64,000 nt of DNA from Kribbella jiaozuonensis (GTDB lineage: Bacteria > Actinomycetota > Actinomycetes > Propionibacteriales > Kribbellaceae), in the NCBI RefSeq assembly GCF_005233875.1, contig NZ_SZPZ01000007.1, forward strand, positions 397,287 through 461,286, given 5' to 3'. The notes beneath the pieces were generated by a model, which was given only the letters and a program-made list of their open reading frames with translations, was not told the origin of the DNA and did not search any database. Shown here in pieces: positions 53,567-62,200 of the stretch. A program made the translations under genes and the position numbers. Positions within the stretch are counted from its first letter, which is position 1; each line of letters opens with the position of its first letter.

Positions 53567-56377
53567 GTGACGGATGACCTGCGGCTGGACCTCCTGGGCC
53601 CGCTGCGCGGTTGGGCCGGTGAGCGCCGGCTCGACCTCGGGCCGATCCGTCAGCAGACTCTGCTCGCGGTCCTGGCGCTGCGGCCGAACCAGGTCATCTC
53701 GGCGGACGAGCTGGTCGAGCTCGTCTGGAGTGATGCGCCGCCGTCGACGGGCGCCAAGATCGTTCCGCCGTACATCTATCGGCTGCGCAAGCTGCTTCCG
53801 GAGGGCGTGCTGGTGCACACGCGCGACGGGTACAGCTTGCGGCTGGCTCCTGGTGCTTCGGACCTGGAGCGGTTCGAGAGCCTCGTCAGCGCTGGTCATG
53901 CGGATCGGGACAAGGACCGGGCCGCGGCGAGGCTGTCGGAGGCGCTGGAGTTGTTCACCGGCGAGCCTTTCAGCGGTCTCGCCGGGCACTACCTCAGCGT
54001 GCAGCGCCATCGGCTGACCGAGCGGCGGTTGAAGGTGCTGGCCGAGCGGATCGAGCTGGATCTCGAGCGCGGCCGGTACGGCGATCTCGTGCCGGAGCTG
54101 GTCGCACTGGTGGAGGAGGACCGGCTGCGGGAGCAGTTCGCGGGGCAGCTGATGCTCGCGTACTGGCGCAGCGGCCGGATCTCCGAGGCACTCGACACCT
54201 ACACGCGCACGCGGCAGGAGCTGGTCGAGCAGCTCGGCGTGGAGCCCGGTCCGGAGCTGCGGGCGATCCACGAGCGGATCCTGCAGAACGATGAGCCGCT
54301 TGCACGCCCGGCGGTGCGTGACGAGCTGCCGTACGACGGTGCCGCGTTCGTCGGGCGGGACGACGTACTGAGGCAGGTGGTCGACGCACTGCACACTGCA
54401 GGGCCTGCGGTCGTTGCGATCGACGGTATGGCGGGTGTTGGGAAGACTGCGCTCGCTGTGCGCGCTGCACGGCAGCTGGGCGATGTGTATCCGGACGGGC
54501 GGCTGTTCATCGACCTGCACGGGTACACGCCGGGGCATGAGCCGGTGTCGGCGTTGCAGGCGCTGGATCGGTTGCTGCGCACGCTGTCCGTCCCGGCTGA
54601 GCGGATCCCGGCCGACCTCGAGGAGCGGGCTGCGCTGTGGCGGTCTGAGTTGGCGGGGCGGCGCATCCTCGTCGTACTCGACAATGCACCGGACAGTGCG
54701 GCGGTGCGGCCGTTGCTGGCGGGCGGTCCACGTTGTGGCGTGCTGGTGACGAGTCGGCGGCAGCTGACTGGTCTGGACGCGACTGCGCGGCTGGCACTCG
54801 ACGTACTGCGGCCTGAGGATGCGCGGGAGTTGCTGGCGGAGATCGTCGGGCCGGACCGTGCTGGTTCCGCAGGTGCTGCGGCCGAGGTGGTGAGCCAGTG
54901 TGGTCATCTCCCGTTGGCAATCCGGGTCGCTGGAGCGCGACTGCGGCATCGGCCGAGCTGGACGATCGAACACCTGTCCAAACGACTCGACGCCGAGGAC
55001 AGGCGGCTGGCTGAGCTCAGCACGGACAGCGGTGGGGTCTCCCCCGCATTCGCCTTGTCCTACGAGAGTCTGCCGCCGGACCAGCAGCGCCTGTTCCGTC
55101 TGCTCGGCGCGATGACCGGACAGGACATCGAGATGTACGCCGCTGCTGCACTGGCCGATCTGGACGTGGTGGAAGCAGAGGACCTGCTGGAGCAGCTCGT
55201 CGATGCCAATCTGCTGCTGCAGCTGCGTCCTGGGCGCTTCCAGTTCCACGACCTGCTGCGGCAGTACGCACGGACGCTGGCGCCGGAGCCGGACGCAGTA
55301 CGGCGTTTGCTGGACTACTACCTCTATGCGACCGCGGAGGCGAGTGCTGCGATCTTCGGCAGTCGTTTGCACCCGCTGCCGGAGCCGGCCATGGTCCGGT
55401 TGCCTGAGTTTGCCTCGGTGGCCGACGGACTGGCGTGGATCGACGCTGAGGGCGCCAACGTGCTGGCGACGATTCGGTACTCCGAGTCGAGCGGTGCACT
55501 GGAGCAAGCGTGGCGGACCGGTCTGTCGGTGGCGTCGTGCTTCTTCCAGCGTGGCCAGGTCTACGAGCTGGACGAGGCGCACCAGCTGAGCCTGCGTGCG
55601 GCTGAGGGTGATGCGGAGGCGGAGTCTCGCGTGCTGCTGTCGATCGGCAGTCTCGGGCGTTACCGGTTGGGCGCGGAGGAGAGTCTGCGGACGCTGCTGG
55701 CGGCGCGAGACAAGCTCCCGGAGAACGCGGACCTGACGCTGCGGGCGCGGTTGCTGGCGTCGATCGGGTACAGCCAGGCGAAACTGCGTCCGGACGAGGA
55801 GGCGCTCGCCGTACTCGACGATGCGCTGGAAGCGTCCCGGCAGGCCGGCGACCGGAGCATCGCGGCGCGGGTGCTGGCGTATGTCGGGGTGACGTACAGC
55901 GATCGGCTGGAGTTCGCGCAGGCCTTGACGGCGTACCAGGAGTCGCTGGCGGAAGGCGATCCCGGCGTACAGGCCGAAGTACTGAACGGGATCGGCGAGT
56001 GTCTGCTCGAGTTGGACCGCGTGGACGAGGCCGTTACTGCGCTGACGAACGCGCGCGACCTCGGCGTTGAACGTGGGTCCGACTACAGCCTGATCTACAC
56101 CTACGCCTTCCTCGGTACGGCGTACGCGCGGCGGCGGCAGTGGAGCGAGGCGCTCGACTTCGGGCGCCAGGCGGTCGAGCTGGCGCAGGACAGCGACTCG
56201 ACGGAGTCGCAGCAGAACGCTTACGTGCGGCTCGCCGAAACGCTGCTGGCCAAGGGAGATCTCGCCCGCGCGCGGCCGCATTTCGCCCGGGCGATGGAGC
56301 TCGCGGTCGTCGACGGACAGGAGTCGATGATCCTGCGCGCGGCCAGTGGGCTCGCTCGGACCAGCCCGGCCGCGTGA
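53567..56377 (+). CDS. AfsR/SARP-family regulator with STAND ATPase and TPR domains
   Basis: 936 aa. An OmpR-like DNA-binding domain (residues 18-95) and a bacterial transcriptional activation domain (about 97-240) are followed by an NB-ARC/STAND NTPase (Walker A GMAGVGKT, 287-294; VVLDNA; HLPLAIRVAGARL) and, after residue 600, TPR-like helical repeats. SARP regulators activate secondary-metabolite or differentiation genes; the ATPase and repeats are thought to sense partners. GTG 53567 lies 17 bases after the deaminase stop. The lipoprotein gene begins directly after its stop codon. Confidence 0.92.
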   Translation: MTDDLRLDLLGPLRGWAGERRLDLGPIRQQTLLAVLALRPNQVISADELVELVWSDAPPSTGAKIVPPYIYRLRKLLPEGVLVHTRDGYSLRLAPGASDLERFESLVSAGHADRDKDRAAARLSEALELFTGEPFSGLAGHYLSVQRHRLTERRLKVLAERIELDLERGRYGDLVPELVALVEEDRLREQFAGQLMLAYWRSGRISEALDTYTRTRQELVEQLGVEPGPELRAIHERILQNDEPLARPAVRDELPYDGAAFVGRDDVLRQVVDALHTAGPAVVAIDGMAGVGKTALAVRAARQLGDVYPDGRLFIDLHGYTPGHEPVSALQALDRLLRTLSVPAERIPADLEERAALWRSELAGRRILVVLDNAPDSAAVRPLLAGGPRCGVLVTSRRQLTGLDATARLALDVLRPEDARELLAEIVGPDRAGSAGAAAEVVSQCGHLPLAIRVAGARLRHRPSWTIEHLSKRLDAEDRRLAELSTDSGGVSPAFALSYESLPPDQQRLFRLLGAMTGQDIEMYAAAALADLDVVEAEDLLEQLVDANLLLQLRPGRFQFHDLLRQYARTLAPEPDAVRRLLDYYLYATAEASAAIFGSRLHPLPEPAMVRLPEFASVADGLAWIDAEGANVLATIRYSESSGALEQAWRTGLSVASCFFQRGQVYELDEAHQLSLRAAEGDAEAESRVLLSIGSLGRYRLGAEESLRTLLAARDKLPENADLTLRARLLASIGYSQAKLRPDEEALAVLDDALEASRQAGDRSIAARVLAYVGVTYSDRLEFAQALTAYQESLAEGDPGVQAEVLNGIGECLLELDRVDEAVTALTNARDLGVERGSDYSLIYTYAFLGTAYARRRQWSEALDFGRQAVELAQDSDSTESQQNAYVRLAETLLAKGDLARARPHFARAMELAVVDGQESMILRAASGLARTSPAA

Positions 56378-57331
56378 GTGGTGTGGTTGGCTGGTGCGGT
56401 GCGGAAGGTGAGTGGGGTGCTGGCCGTCGGACTGCTGTGCCTGGCGGCCTGCAGCGACACACCCTCACCCGCACCCGCCGCCAAGCCGTCGCCGACACCT
56501 GTGCGCACTACACCGACTCCGCCTCCTCCACCGGCGGATGGTGAGCTGCCGCGGGGCGGACGGGTGATCTTCCCGAAGTACCAACTGGTCGGGTACGTCG
56601 GTCTGCCGGGATCGCCTGCGCTTGGGCCGCTGGACAAGGACCTTGATGCGAAGGCGGCCAAGCTGGAGAAGCTGGCGCAGGCGTACGCGGACGGTCGGAC
56701 GCCGCAGCCGGTGATGGAGCTGATCGCGGTCGTCGCTCGTGGGTCTCGCGGCAAGGACGGCATGTACCGCGGACGGCTGGACGACTCGGCGATCGAGCAG
56801 TACCTGACGGTCGCGCGGAAGCACAAGATGCTGTTGCTGCTCGACATCCAGCCGGGGCGGGCGAAGATCCTGCCGGAGGTGAAGCGGCTCGAGCGGTGGT
56901 TGAAGGAGCCGGATGTCGGGCTGGCGTTCGATCCGGAATGGGCGGTCGGTCCGGGGCAGGTGCCGGGGCGGGTCTTCGGGCATACGACGGGCGTGGAGCT
57001 CGACAGCATCGCGGCGTACCTCTCGGGGCTGGTGACGGCGAACGACCTTCCGGAGAAGGTGTTCGTGTTCCATCAGCTATCGGCGCGGATCGTGAGTAAC
57101 GAGAAGGCGCTGAAGCCGCATCCGGGCGTGGTGACGATCAAGTCGGTCGACGGGATCGGCGCGCGGACCGACAAGCTCAAGACGTGGGCCAAGCTGACGA
57201 CGAGCCTGCCGCCGGCTGTGCACGCCGGGTTCAAACTCTTCTACACCGAGGACACGCGGCACGGCCCACTGATGACACCGCCGCAGGTGCTCGCGCTGAA
57301 ACCGCGCCCGGAGTTGGTGATCTACGAGTGA
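56378..57331 (+). CDS. Lipoprotein of unknown function
   Basis: Up to 317 aa. The lipobox is LAAC; the mature part begins with a Pro/Thr-rich linker of about 30 residues, then a soluble domain (VGYVGLPGSPALGPLDKD, MELIAVVARGS, MLLLLDIQPG, VGLAFDPEWA, FVFHQLS) whose alternating strands and helices look like a TIM-barrel. I do not recognise an active site or name. GTG 56378 touches the AfsR stop; GTG 56399 would give a shorter, more normal signal peptide. Coupling to the AfsR-type gene suggests a link, but none is known. Confidence 0.75.
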   Translation: MVWLAGAVRKVSGVLAVGLLCLAACSDTPSPAPAAKPSPTPVRTTPTPPPPPADGELPRGGRVIFPKYQLVGYVGLPGSPALGPLDKDLDAKAAKLEKLAQAYADGRTPQPVMELIAVVARGSRGKDGMYRGRLDDSAIEQYLTVARKHKMLLLLDIQPGRAKILPEVKRLERWLKEPDVGLAFDPEWAVGPGQVPGRVFGHTTGVELDSIAAYLSGLVTANDLPEKVFVFHQLSARIVSNEKALKPHPGVVTIKSVDGIGARTDKLKTWAKLTTSLPPAVHAGFKLFYTEDTRHGPLMTPPQVLALKPRPELVIYE

Positions 57332-57359
57332 TCACCTTCACGAACATGGCCGACAGTCG

Positions 57360-58181
57360 TTAGATTCGGCGGCCGGTGGTGAAGCGGTGGCGGTGGGCGA
57401 GGTCTAGTTGGTCTCGGATCTCGGTGAAGGAGGCGGTGGTGGTGAAGACGGCGGGGGCCGACTCGCCCTGGACGTCGGCGTGTTCGCAGGCGAACCAGCC
57501 GCCGGGTTTGAGCAGGCGGGCTGCGGTGGCGGCGACGACCTTGATCTCGTCGAGGCCGTCGTCACCGGACCAGAGGGCGAGCGCCGGGTCGTGGTCGCGC
57601 ACCTCGGCGGTGACGGACTCCCAGGCGGTCAACGGGATGTAGGGCGGGTTGGAGATCACCGCATCGACCTGCCCGTCGAACTCCGGCAGACACCCGTCGA
57701 TGTCGCCCTCGTGCAGGACCGCACCGGTGCCCGCCAGATTGCGTCGGGCCCAGACACATGCCTCGGGCGACAACTCGACGGCATGCACGATGCTGTCCGG
57801 TCGCTCGGTCGCCACGGCACCCGCAATCGCGCCCGATCCGGAGCAGAGGTCGACCACCAACGGGTTCTTCACGCCGGCGATCCGCTCGAGCATCCACCCG
57901 ACCATCACCTCGGTCTCAGGCCGCGGCACAAACACCCCCGGCCCCACCGCCAGCTCCCGATATCTGAAGCCCGCCGTACCAGTCAGATGCTGCAACGGCT
58001 CCCGAGCCGCCCGCCGCGCAATCAACTCCTCATACACGCGCAGTTGCTCCACCGTCGGCTCAGCCAGATGCATCCGACTCGACCCAGTGACAAACGCAAG
58101 CAACTCAGCAGCGTCGTACTCCGGCGAAGCAACCCCGGCCGCAGTCAGCTTCGCTGCGGCCTCCGCGAGCAGAGTTCTCAC
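57360..58181 (-). CDS. prmC: Peptide chain release factor N5-glutamine methyltransferase
   Basis: 273 aa. An N-terminal helical domain, FVPRPETEVMV, motif I VVDLCSGSGAIAGA and the catalytic NPPYIP define PrmC/HemK, which methylates the Gln of the GGQ motif in release factors. It overlaps the stop of prfA by four bases (58178-58181), linking the enzyme to its substrate gene. Confidence 0.95.
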   Translation of the reverse strand: MRTLLAEAAAKLTAAGVASPEYDAAELLAFVTGSSRMHLAEPTVEQLRVYEELIARRAAREPLQHLTGTAGFRYRELAVGPGVFVPRPETEVMVGWMLERIAGVKNPLVVDLCSGSGAIAGAVATERPDSIVHAVELSPEACVWARRNLAGTGAVLHEGDIDGCLPEFDGQVDAVISNPPYIPLTAWESVTAEVRDHDPALALWSGDDGLDEIKVVAATAARLLKPGGWFACEHADVQGESAPAVFTTTASFTEIRDQLDLAHRHRFTTGRRI

Positions 58182-59254
58182 TGGGATTCGACGGCCTCGA
58201 GGCGGGCGGTCAGGTCGGCTTCGGTCAGGGCTGTGATGACGGGCTCCAGCTCGCCGCCGAGGACCTGGTCGAGGTTGTGGGCCTTGTAGCCGACGCGGTG
58301 GTCCGAGAAGCGGTTCTCGGGGAAGTTGTACGTGCGGACCCGCTCCGACCGGTCAACAGTCCGGATCTGCAAGCGACGCGCGTCCGACGCCTCCTGATCA
58401 GCAGCCTCCTGCGCAGCAGCCAGCAGCCGCGAACGCAGTACCCGCATCGCCTGCTCGCGGTTCTGCAGCTGGGACTTCTCGTTCTGCATCGACACCACGA
58501 TGCCCGTCGGCAGGTGCGTGATGCGTACGGCGGAGTCCGTCGTGTTCACGCTCTGCCCGCCCGGACCCGACGACCGGAACACGTCGATCCGCAGGTCGTT
58601 CGGGTCGATCTCGACGTCGACGTCCTCGGCCTCCGGCAGCACCAGCACGCCGGCCGCGGACGTGTGGATCCGCCCCTGCGACTCGGTCACCGGCACCCGC
58701 TGCACGCGATGCACGCCGCCCTCGAACTTCAGCTTCGCGTACGGCGCATCGCCTGGCTCCGGCGTACCTTTCGCCTTCACCGCGACCGTGATCGACTTGT
58801 ACCCGCCCAGGTCGGACTCGGCCGAGTCGAGCACCTCGGTCTTCCAGTTCTGCGACTCGGCGTACTTCAGGTACATCTTCAGCAGGTCGGCGGCGAACAG
58901 CGCGGACTCGTCGCCGCCCTCACCCGCCTTGATCTCGAGGATCGCGTCCTTGTCGTCGTTGGGGTCCCGCGGCACGAGCAGCGTCTGCAGCCGCTCCGCC
59001 AGCTCGTCGCGGCGCGCGGTCAGCCGCGTCGCCTCCTCGGCGAACGCCGGGTCCTCGTGCGCCAGCTCCCGCGCGGCCTCGATGTCGTCGCCGGTCTGCT
59101 GCCACTCGTCGTACGTGCGAACCACCGGCGCCAGCGCGGCGTACCGCTTGCCGACCCGGCGGGCGTTGGCCTGGTCGGAGTGCAGCTCCGGCTGAGCCAT
59201 CTGCCGCTCGAGCTCGGCGTACTCCGCCTTGAGCGTCTCGACTGCCTCGAACAT
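58178..59254 (-). CDS. prfA: Peptide chain release factor 1
   Basis: 358 aa from ATG 59254, with GAGGAGGAG upstream. It carries the GGQ loop (RSSGPGGQSVNTTDSAVR) that triggers peptide release at UAA and UAG stop codons, and the RF1-type C-terminus. Its own stop codon is TGA. Confidence 0.97.
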   Translation of the reverse strand: MFEAVETLKAEYAELERQMAQPELHSDQANARRVGKRYAALAPVVRTYDEWQQTGDDIEAARELAHEDPAFAEEATRLTARRDELAERLQTLLVPRDPNDDKDAILEIKAGEGGDESALFAADLLKMYLKYAESQNWKTEVLDSAESDLGGYKSITVAVKAKGTPEPGDAPYAKLKFEGGVHRVQRVPVTESQGRIHTSAAGVLVLPEAEDVDVEIDPNDLRIDVFRSSGPGGQSVNTTDSAVRITHLPTGIVVSMQNEKSQLQNREQAMRVLRSRLLAAAQEAADQEASDARRLQIRTVDRSERVRTYNFPENRFSDHRVGYKAHNLDQVLGGELEPVITALTEADLTARLEAVESQ

Positions 59255-59294
59255 CTCGCACTCCTCCTCTCGGAACCACCGCTGACAACACAAA

Positions 59295-59337
59295 CCGCGC
59301 GCCGGTCCCGCCCGTGACAGGCGGAACCGGCGCGCGG
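59295..59337 (-). terminator. Terminator hairpin after rpmE
   Basis: An 18-bp stem with one mismatch (59295-59312 with 59320-59337) and a seven-base loop, 8 bases past the rpmE stop. There is no T-run. It separates rpmE from prfA, so some readthrough or a second promoter would be needed for prfA. Confidence 0.75.
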
Positions 59338-59345
59338 CAGGAAAG

Positions 59346-59552
59346 CTACTTCTTGGCGTACCGCTTCTCGAAGCGGGCGACCCGGCCGCCGGTGTCGAGG
59401 ATCTTCTGCTTGCCGGTGTAGAACGGGTGGCACTGCGAGCAGACGTCGGCGTGGATCACGCCGTTCTCCGCGGTGGAGCGGGTCTGGAACGTGGCGCCAC
59501 AGGTGCACGTCACCGTGGTCTCGACGTACGTCGGGTGAATGTCAGCCTTCAC
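59346..59552 (-). CDS. rpmE: Ribosomal protein L31 (zinc-binding form)
   Basis: 68 aa from GTG 59552, with AGGAGA 6 bases upstream. Cys16, Cys18, Cys38 and Cys41 make the zinc site of the C-plus form, which is replaced by a Cys-free paralogue under zinc limitation in many actinobacteria. A GTG start for a ribosomal protein is notable but fits the family N-terminus (KADIHPTY). Confidence 0.96.
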   Translation of the reverse strand: MKADIHPTYVETTVTCTCGATFQTRSTAENGVIHADVCSQCHPFYTGKQKILDTGGRVARFEKRYAKK

Positions 59553-59623
59553 AACAAGTCTCCTAGGAAGTATCAAGCGCCCCGGGTCGTCCACACGGGC
59601 GTGAACGTGAACCGGAACCGACG

Positions 59624-59657
59624 TACCAGTTTGCCATCCGCGGACGGCAAACTGGTA
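59624..59657 (-). terminator. Terminator hairpin between rho and rpmE
   Basis: TACCAGTTTGCC (59624-59635) pairs perfectly with GGCAAACTGGTA (59646-59657); an inner TCC/GGA pair extends the stem. It starts 22 bases past the rho stop. There is no T-run. Confidence 0.65.
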
Positions 59658-59679
59658 ATCGAGGGTCGATCAGCTCTGG

Positions 59680-61875
59680 TCAGTCGCCGTTGGTCGTGCT
59701 GTGCGACGTACCAGTTGACGGGGTGGTCTTGTTGACCTGGAGCAGGAACTCGATGTTCGACTTGCTCTCCTTGAGCTTGCCGATCAGCAGTTCCAGCGCC
59801 GCCTGGCCGTCGAGTGCGGACAGCACCCGGCGCAGCTTCCAGACCACCTGGGTCTCGTCCTTCGACATCAGCAGCTCCTCGCGGCGGGTGCCGGAGGCGA
59901 CGACGTCGATGGCCGGGAAGATCCGCCGGTCGGCGAACTCGCGGCGCAGCCGGAGCTCCATGTTGCCGGTGCCCTTGAACTCCTCGAAGATCACCTCGTC
60001 CATCTTCGAGCCGGTCTCGATCAGCGCGGTCGCGAGGATGGTCAGCGAGCCGCCGTCCTCGATGTTGCGGGCCGCACCGAAGAACCGCTTCGGCGGGTAC
60101 AGCGCGGACGAGTCCACACCACCGGACAGGATCCGGCCGCTGGCGGGTGCCGCGATGTTGTACGCCCGGCCCAGCCGGGTGATCGAGTCGAGCAGTACGA
60201 CGACGTCGTGGCCGAGCTCGACCAGCCTCTTGGCCCGCTCGATCGCCAGCTCCGCGACCGTGGTGTGGTCGTCGGCCGGCCGGTCGAACGTCGAGGCGAT
60301 GACCTCGCCCTTGACCGTGCGCTGCATGTCGGTGACCTCTTCGGGCCGCTCGTCCACCAGCACGACCATCAGGTGCACTTCGGGGTTGTTCGTGGTGATC
60401 GCGTTCGCGAGCGCCTGCAGCACCATCGTCTTACCGGCCTTCGGCGGCGAGACGATCAGGCCGCGCTGGCCCTTGCCGATCGGGCTGACGATGTCGACGA
60501 TCCGGGTGGTGAGGATCCCCGGCTCGGTCTCCAGCCGGAGCCGCTCGGTCGCGTACAGCGGGGTGAGCTTGTTGAAGTCCTGCCGTTGCTTGGCGATCTC
60601 CGGGTCGGCGCCGTTGACGGTGTCGATCCGGACCAGCGGGTTGAACTTCTCCTTGCGCTCGCCCTCCTGCGGCTGCTTCACCGCACCGGTGATCGCGTCG
60701 CCCTTGCGCAGGCCGTAACGCTTCACCATCGAGAGCGCGACGTACACGTCGTTCGGGCCGGGCAGGTAGCCGCTGGTCCGGACGAACGCGTAGTTGTCGA
60801 GTACGTCGAGGATGCCCGCGGCCGGGACCAGGACGTCGTCCTCGCTGATCGTCGGCTCGGCGTCGAACCGCTCGCCGCGACCACGGTTGCGGTTGCTGTC
60901 GCGGCCGCTGTCACGACCGCCGTCCCGACCGCTGTCGCGGTTGGTGGGCTGCCCGTCGCGGTTGCGCTCACGGTCGCGACCCCGGCGGCGACGACGGCGT
61001 CCGTCGCCTTCCTCGCCGCGGTCGTTCTGGTCCTGGCGGTTCCGCTGGTCACCCTGACCGTCGCGGTTCGTGTCCCGGTTCTGGTTGTCGCGGTTGCGGT
61101 CCCGGTTGCCGTCGCGGCCGCCATCACGGTTGCCGTCGCGGTTGCCCTGACCATCACGCTGACCGTCACGCTGACCGTCGCGCTGGCCATCACGCTGACC
61201 GTCGCGGCTCTGGTTGTCGCGGTTGCGGTCCCGGTTCTGCTCGCGACCCTGGTTGCCGTCGCGGTTGTCCCGGTTGTTGTCGCGGCCACGGTCCCGGTTG
61301 CGGGCCTGGCCGTCACCGCGCTCGTCGGCACGGTCGTCCGTGCGATCGTCGGCGCGGTCGTCGCCACGGGTCTCGACCCGCTCGGCGGCGCCGTTCTGGG
61401 CGGCGGTGCCGGCGTGCGGCGCAGCGGCCGACGCCTCGGCCGGAGCCGTGGCAGTGGCGGCAGCAGTCACCTCAGGGGCGGCGCCGTTCTGCGCCGGCTC
61501 GTCCTTCGGGGTGTCCTTCTGGGCCGCGGCGCGGGTCCGGCGGCTGCCGCCCTCGCGCTTGGCCGGCGCCTCGGCGGTCTTCGCCGCGGGCGCGGACGAC
61601 TCGGCGACCTCGTCCAGGGTCGGCTGCGTCGCCTTCGCCCGGGAGCCACCGGTCGAGCCGCCCCCGGCGGTGGAACCGCCGGCCTGAGCGGCCTTGATCG
61701 CCTCGATCAGCTGGCCCTTGCGCAGTGCGCCGGTGCCCTTGATGCCGAGCGTCCCGGCGAGCTGCTTGAGCTCGGGGAGCAGCATGCCCTCGAGGCCGCC
61801 GCCAGCTTTCCGGCGACGCGGCGCGGTGGTCGCCGCGGCGTCTCCTGCGCTGGAGGCTTCTACAGTTTCTGTCAC
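59680..61875 (-). CDS. rho: Transcription termination factor Rho with long disordered insert
   Basis: 731 aa from GTG 61875 (AAGGA 6 bases upstream), against 419 aa in E. coli. A SAP-like Rho_N part is at about residues 25-65. Residues of about 68-336 are a low-complexity insert rich in Arg, Asp, Asn, Gly and Gln, including five tandem DGQR-type units. The RNA-binding OB fold and the ATPase follow from residue 337, with Walker A PPKAGKT and the SRLGRAYN-type region. Rho ends transcripts using ATP. Such inserts occur in other actinobacterial Rho proteins and add RNA affinity. Confidence 0.97.
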   Translation of the reverse strand: MTETVEASSAGDAAATTAPRRRKAGGGLEGMLLPELKQLAGTLGIKGTGALRKGQLIEAIKAAQAGGSTAGGGSTGGSRAKATQPTLDEVAESSAPAAKTAEAPAKREGGSRRTRAAAQKDTPKDEPAQNGAAPEVTAAATATAPAEASAAAPHAGTAAQNGAAERVETRGDDRADDRTDDRADERGDGQARNRDRGRDNNRDNRDGNQGREQNRDRNRDNQSRDGQRDGQRDGQRDGQRDGQGNRDGNRDGGRDGNRDRNRDNQNRDTNRDGQGDQRNRQDQNDRGEEGDGRRRRRRGRDRERNRDGQPTNRDSGRDGGRDSGRDSNRNRGRGERFDAEPTISEDDVLVPAAGILDVLDNYAFVRTSGYLPGPNDVYVALSMVKRYGLRKGDAITGAVKQPQEGERKEKFNPLVRIDTVNGADPEIAKQRQDFNKLTPLYATERLRLETEPGILTTRIVDIVSPIGKGQRGLIVSPPKAGKTMVLQALANAITTNNPEVHLMVVLVDERPEEVTDMQRTVKGEVIASTFDRPADDHTTVAELAIERAKRLVELGHDVVVLLDSITRLGRAYNIAAPASGRILSGGVDSSALYPPKRFFGAARNIEDGGSLTILATALIETGSKMDEVIFEEFKGTGNMELRLRREFADRRIFPAIDVVASGTRREELLMSKDETQVVWKLRRVLSALDGQAALELLIGKLKESKSNIEFLLQVNKTTPSTGTSHSTTNGD
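61150..61206. repeat. 12-base tandem repeat within rho
   Basis: Nearly five copies of a 12-base unit (consensus ACCGTCACGCTG on the plus strand) encode the DGQR repeats of Rho. Copies differ at one or two positions, and the array lies within one frame, so length changes would preserve the protein. Confidence 0.85.
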
Positions 61876-62200
61876 GTGAGGTCCTTCCCACACGGATCGT
61901 CGATGCCGATACGGCTCATCGACCAATTTCATTCCACCCACGGCCGCACAACGGGCACGCGGGGTACAAGAGGCTCTCGCTCGATCTGAGTCCCCCCGGA
62001 CTTCTCCGACGCAGGCGGCGCAAGGTCACATCCACAGGAGGGTCGCCACACAACACAGGGTGCCGGGAGCACAGCCCGGATCGTGACGAGAGTTCACCGA
62101 TCACCTGGAGGGGATCGGGTGAGTCGAGACTAGCACCACTACGGGTCGTCCGGTTGACTCGGTATGTACAACGCGTGTCAGCGGCTCAGGATTCCCCGGC
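61876..62200. other. 325-base gap between thrB and rho, rho leader
   Basis: No coding frame is convincing. On the minus strand a possible -10 box TAGTCT (62127-62132) would give a rho leader of about 245 bases, in keeping with the long, autoregulated rho leaders known elsewhere. A small hairpin with CCGGG/CCCGG arms lies near 62063-62078. I see no clear -35 box or thrB terminator. Confidence 0.35.

Noticed and set aside
53558..56281. 907-codon minus-strand frame opposite the AfsR-type gene
   Set aside because: Same effect; composition is Arg/Gln/Leu-biased without motifs, against clear SARP, NB-ARC and TPR features on the plus strand.
61150..61206. Short tandem repeats as a possible CRISPR array
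   Set aside because: Units are 12 bases, directly adjacent with no spacers, and lie in frame within rho.
60208..61989. Long plus-strand frame (593 aa) opposite rho, with Val/Ala/Leu-rich repeats resembling membrane helices
   Set aside because: It is the complement of the Arg/Asp/Gln repeats of Rho. GAC/CGC-type codons read backward give Val and Ala; there is no start site, and the Rho frame is clearly real.
61916..62104. 62-codon minus-strand frame in the rho leader as a leader peptide
   Set aside because: Arg/Ser/Pro/Gly-rich composition of random GC-rich DNA, and no ribosome site was found.
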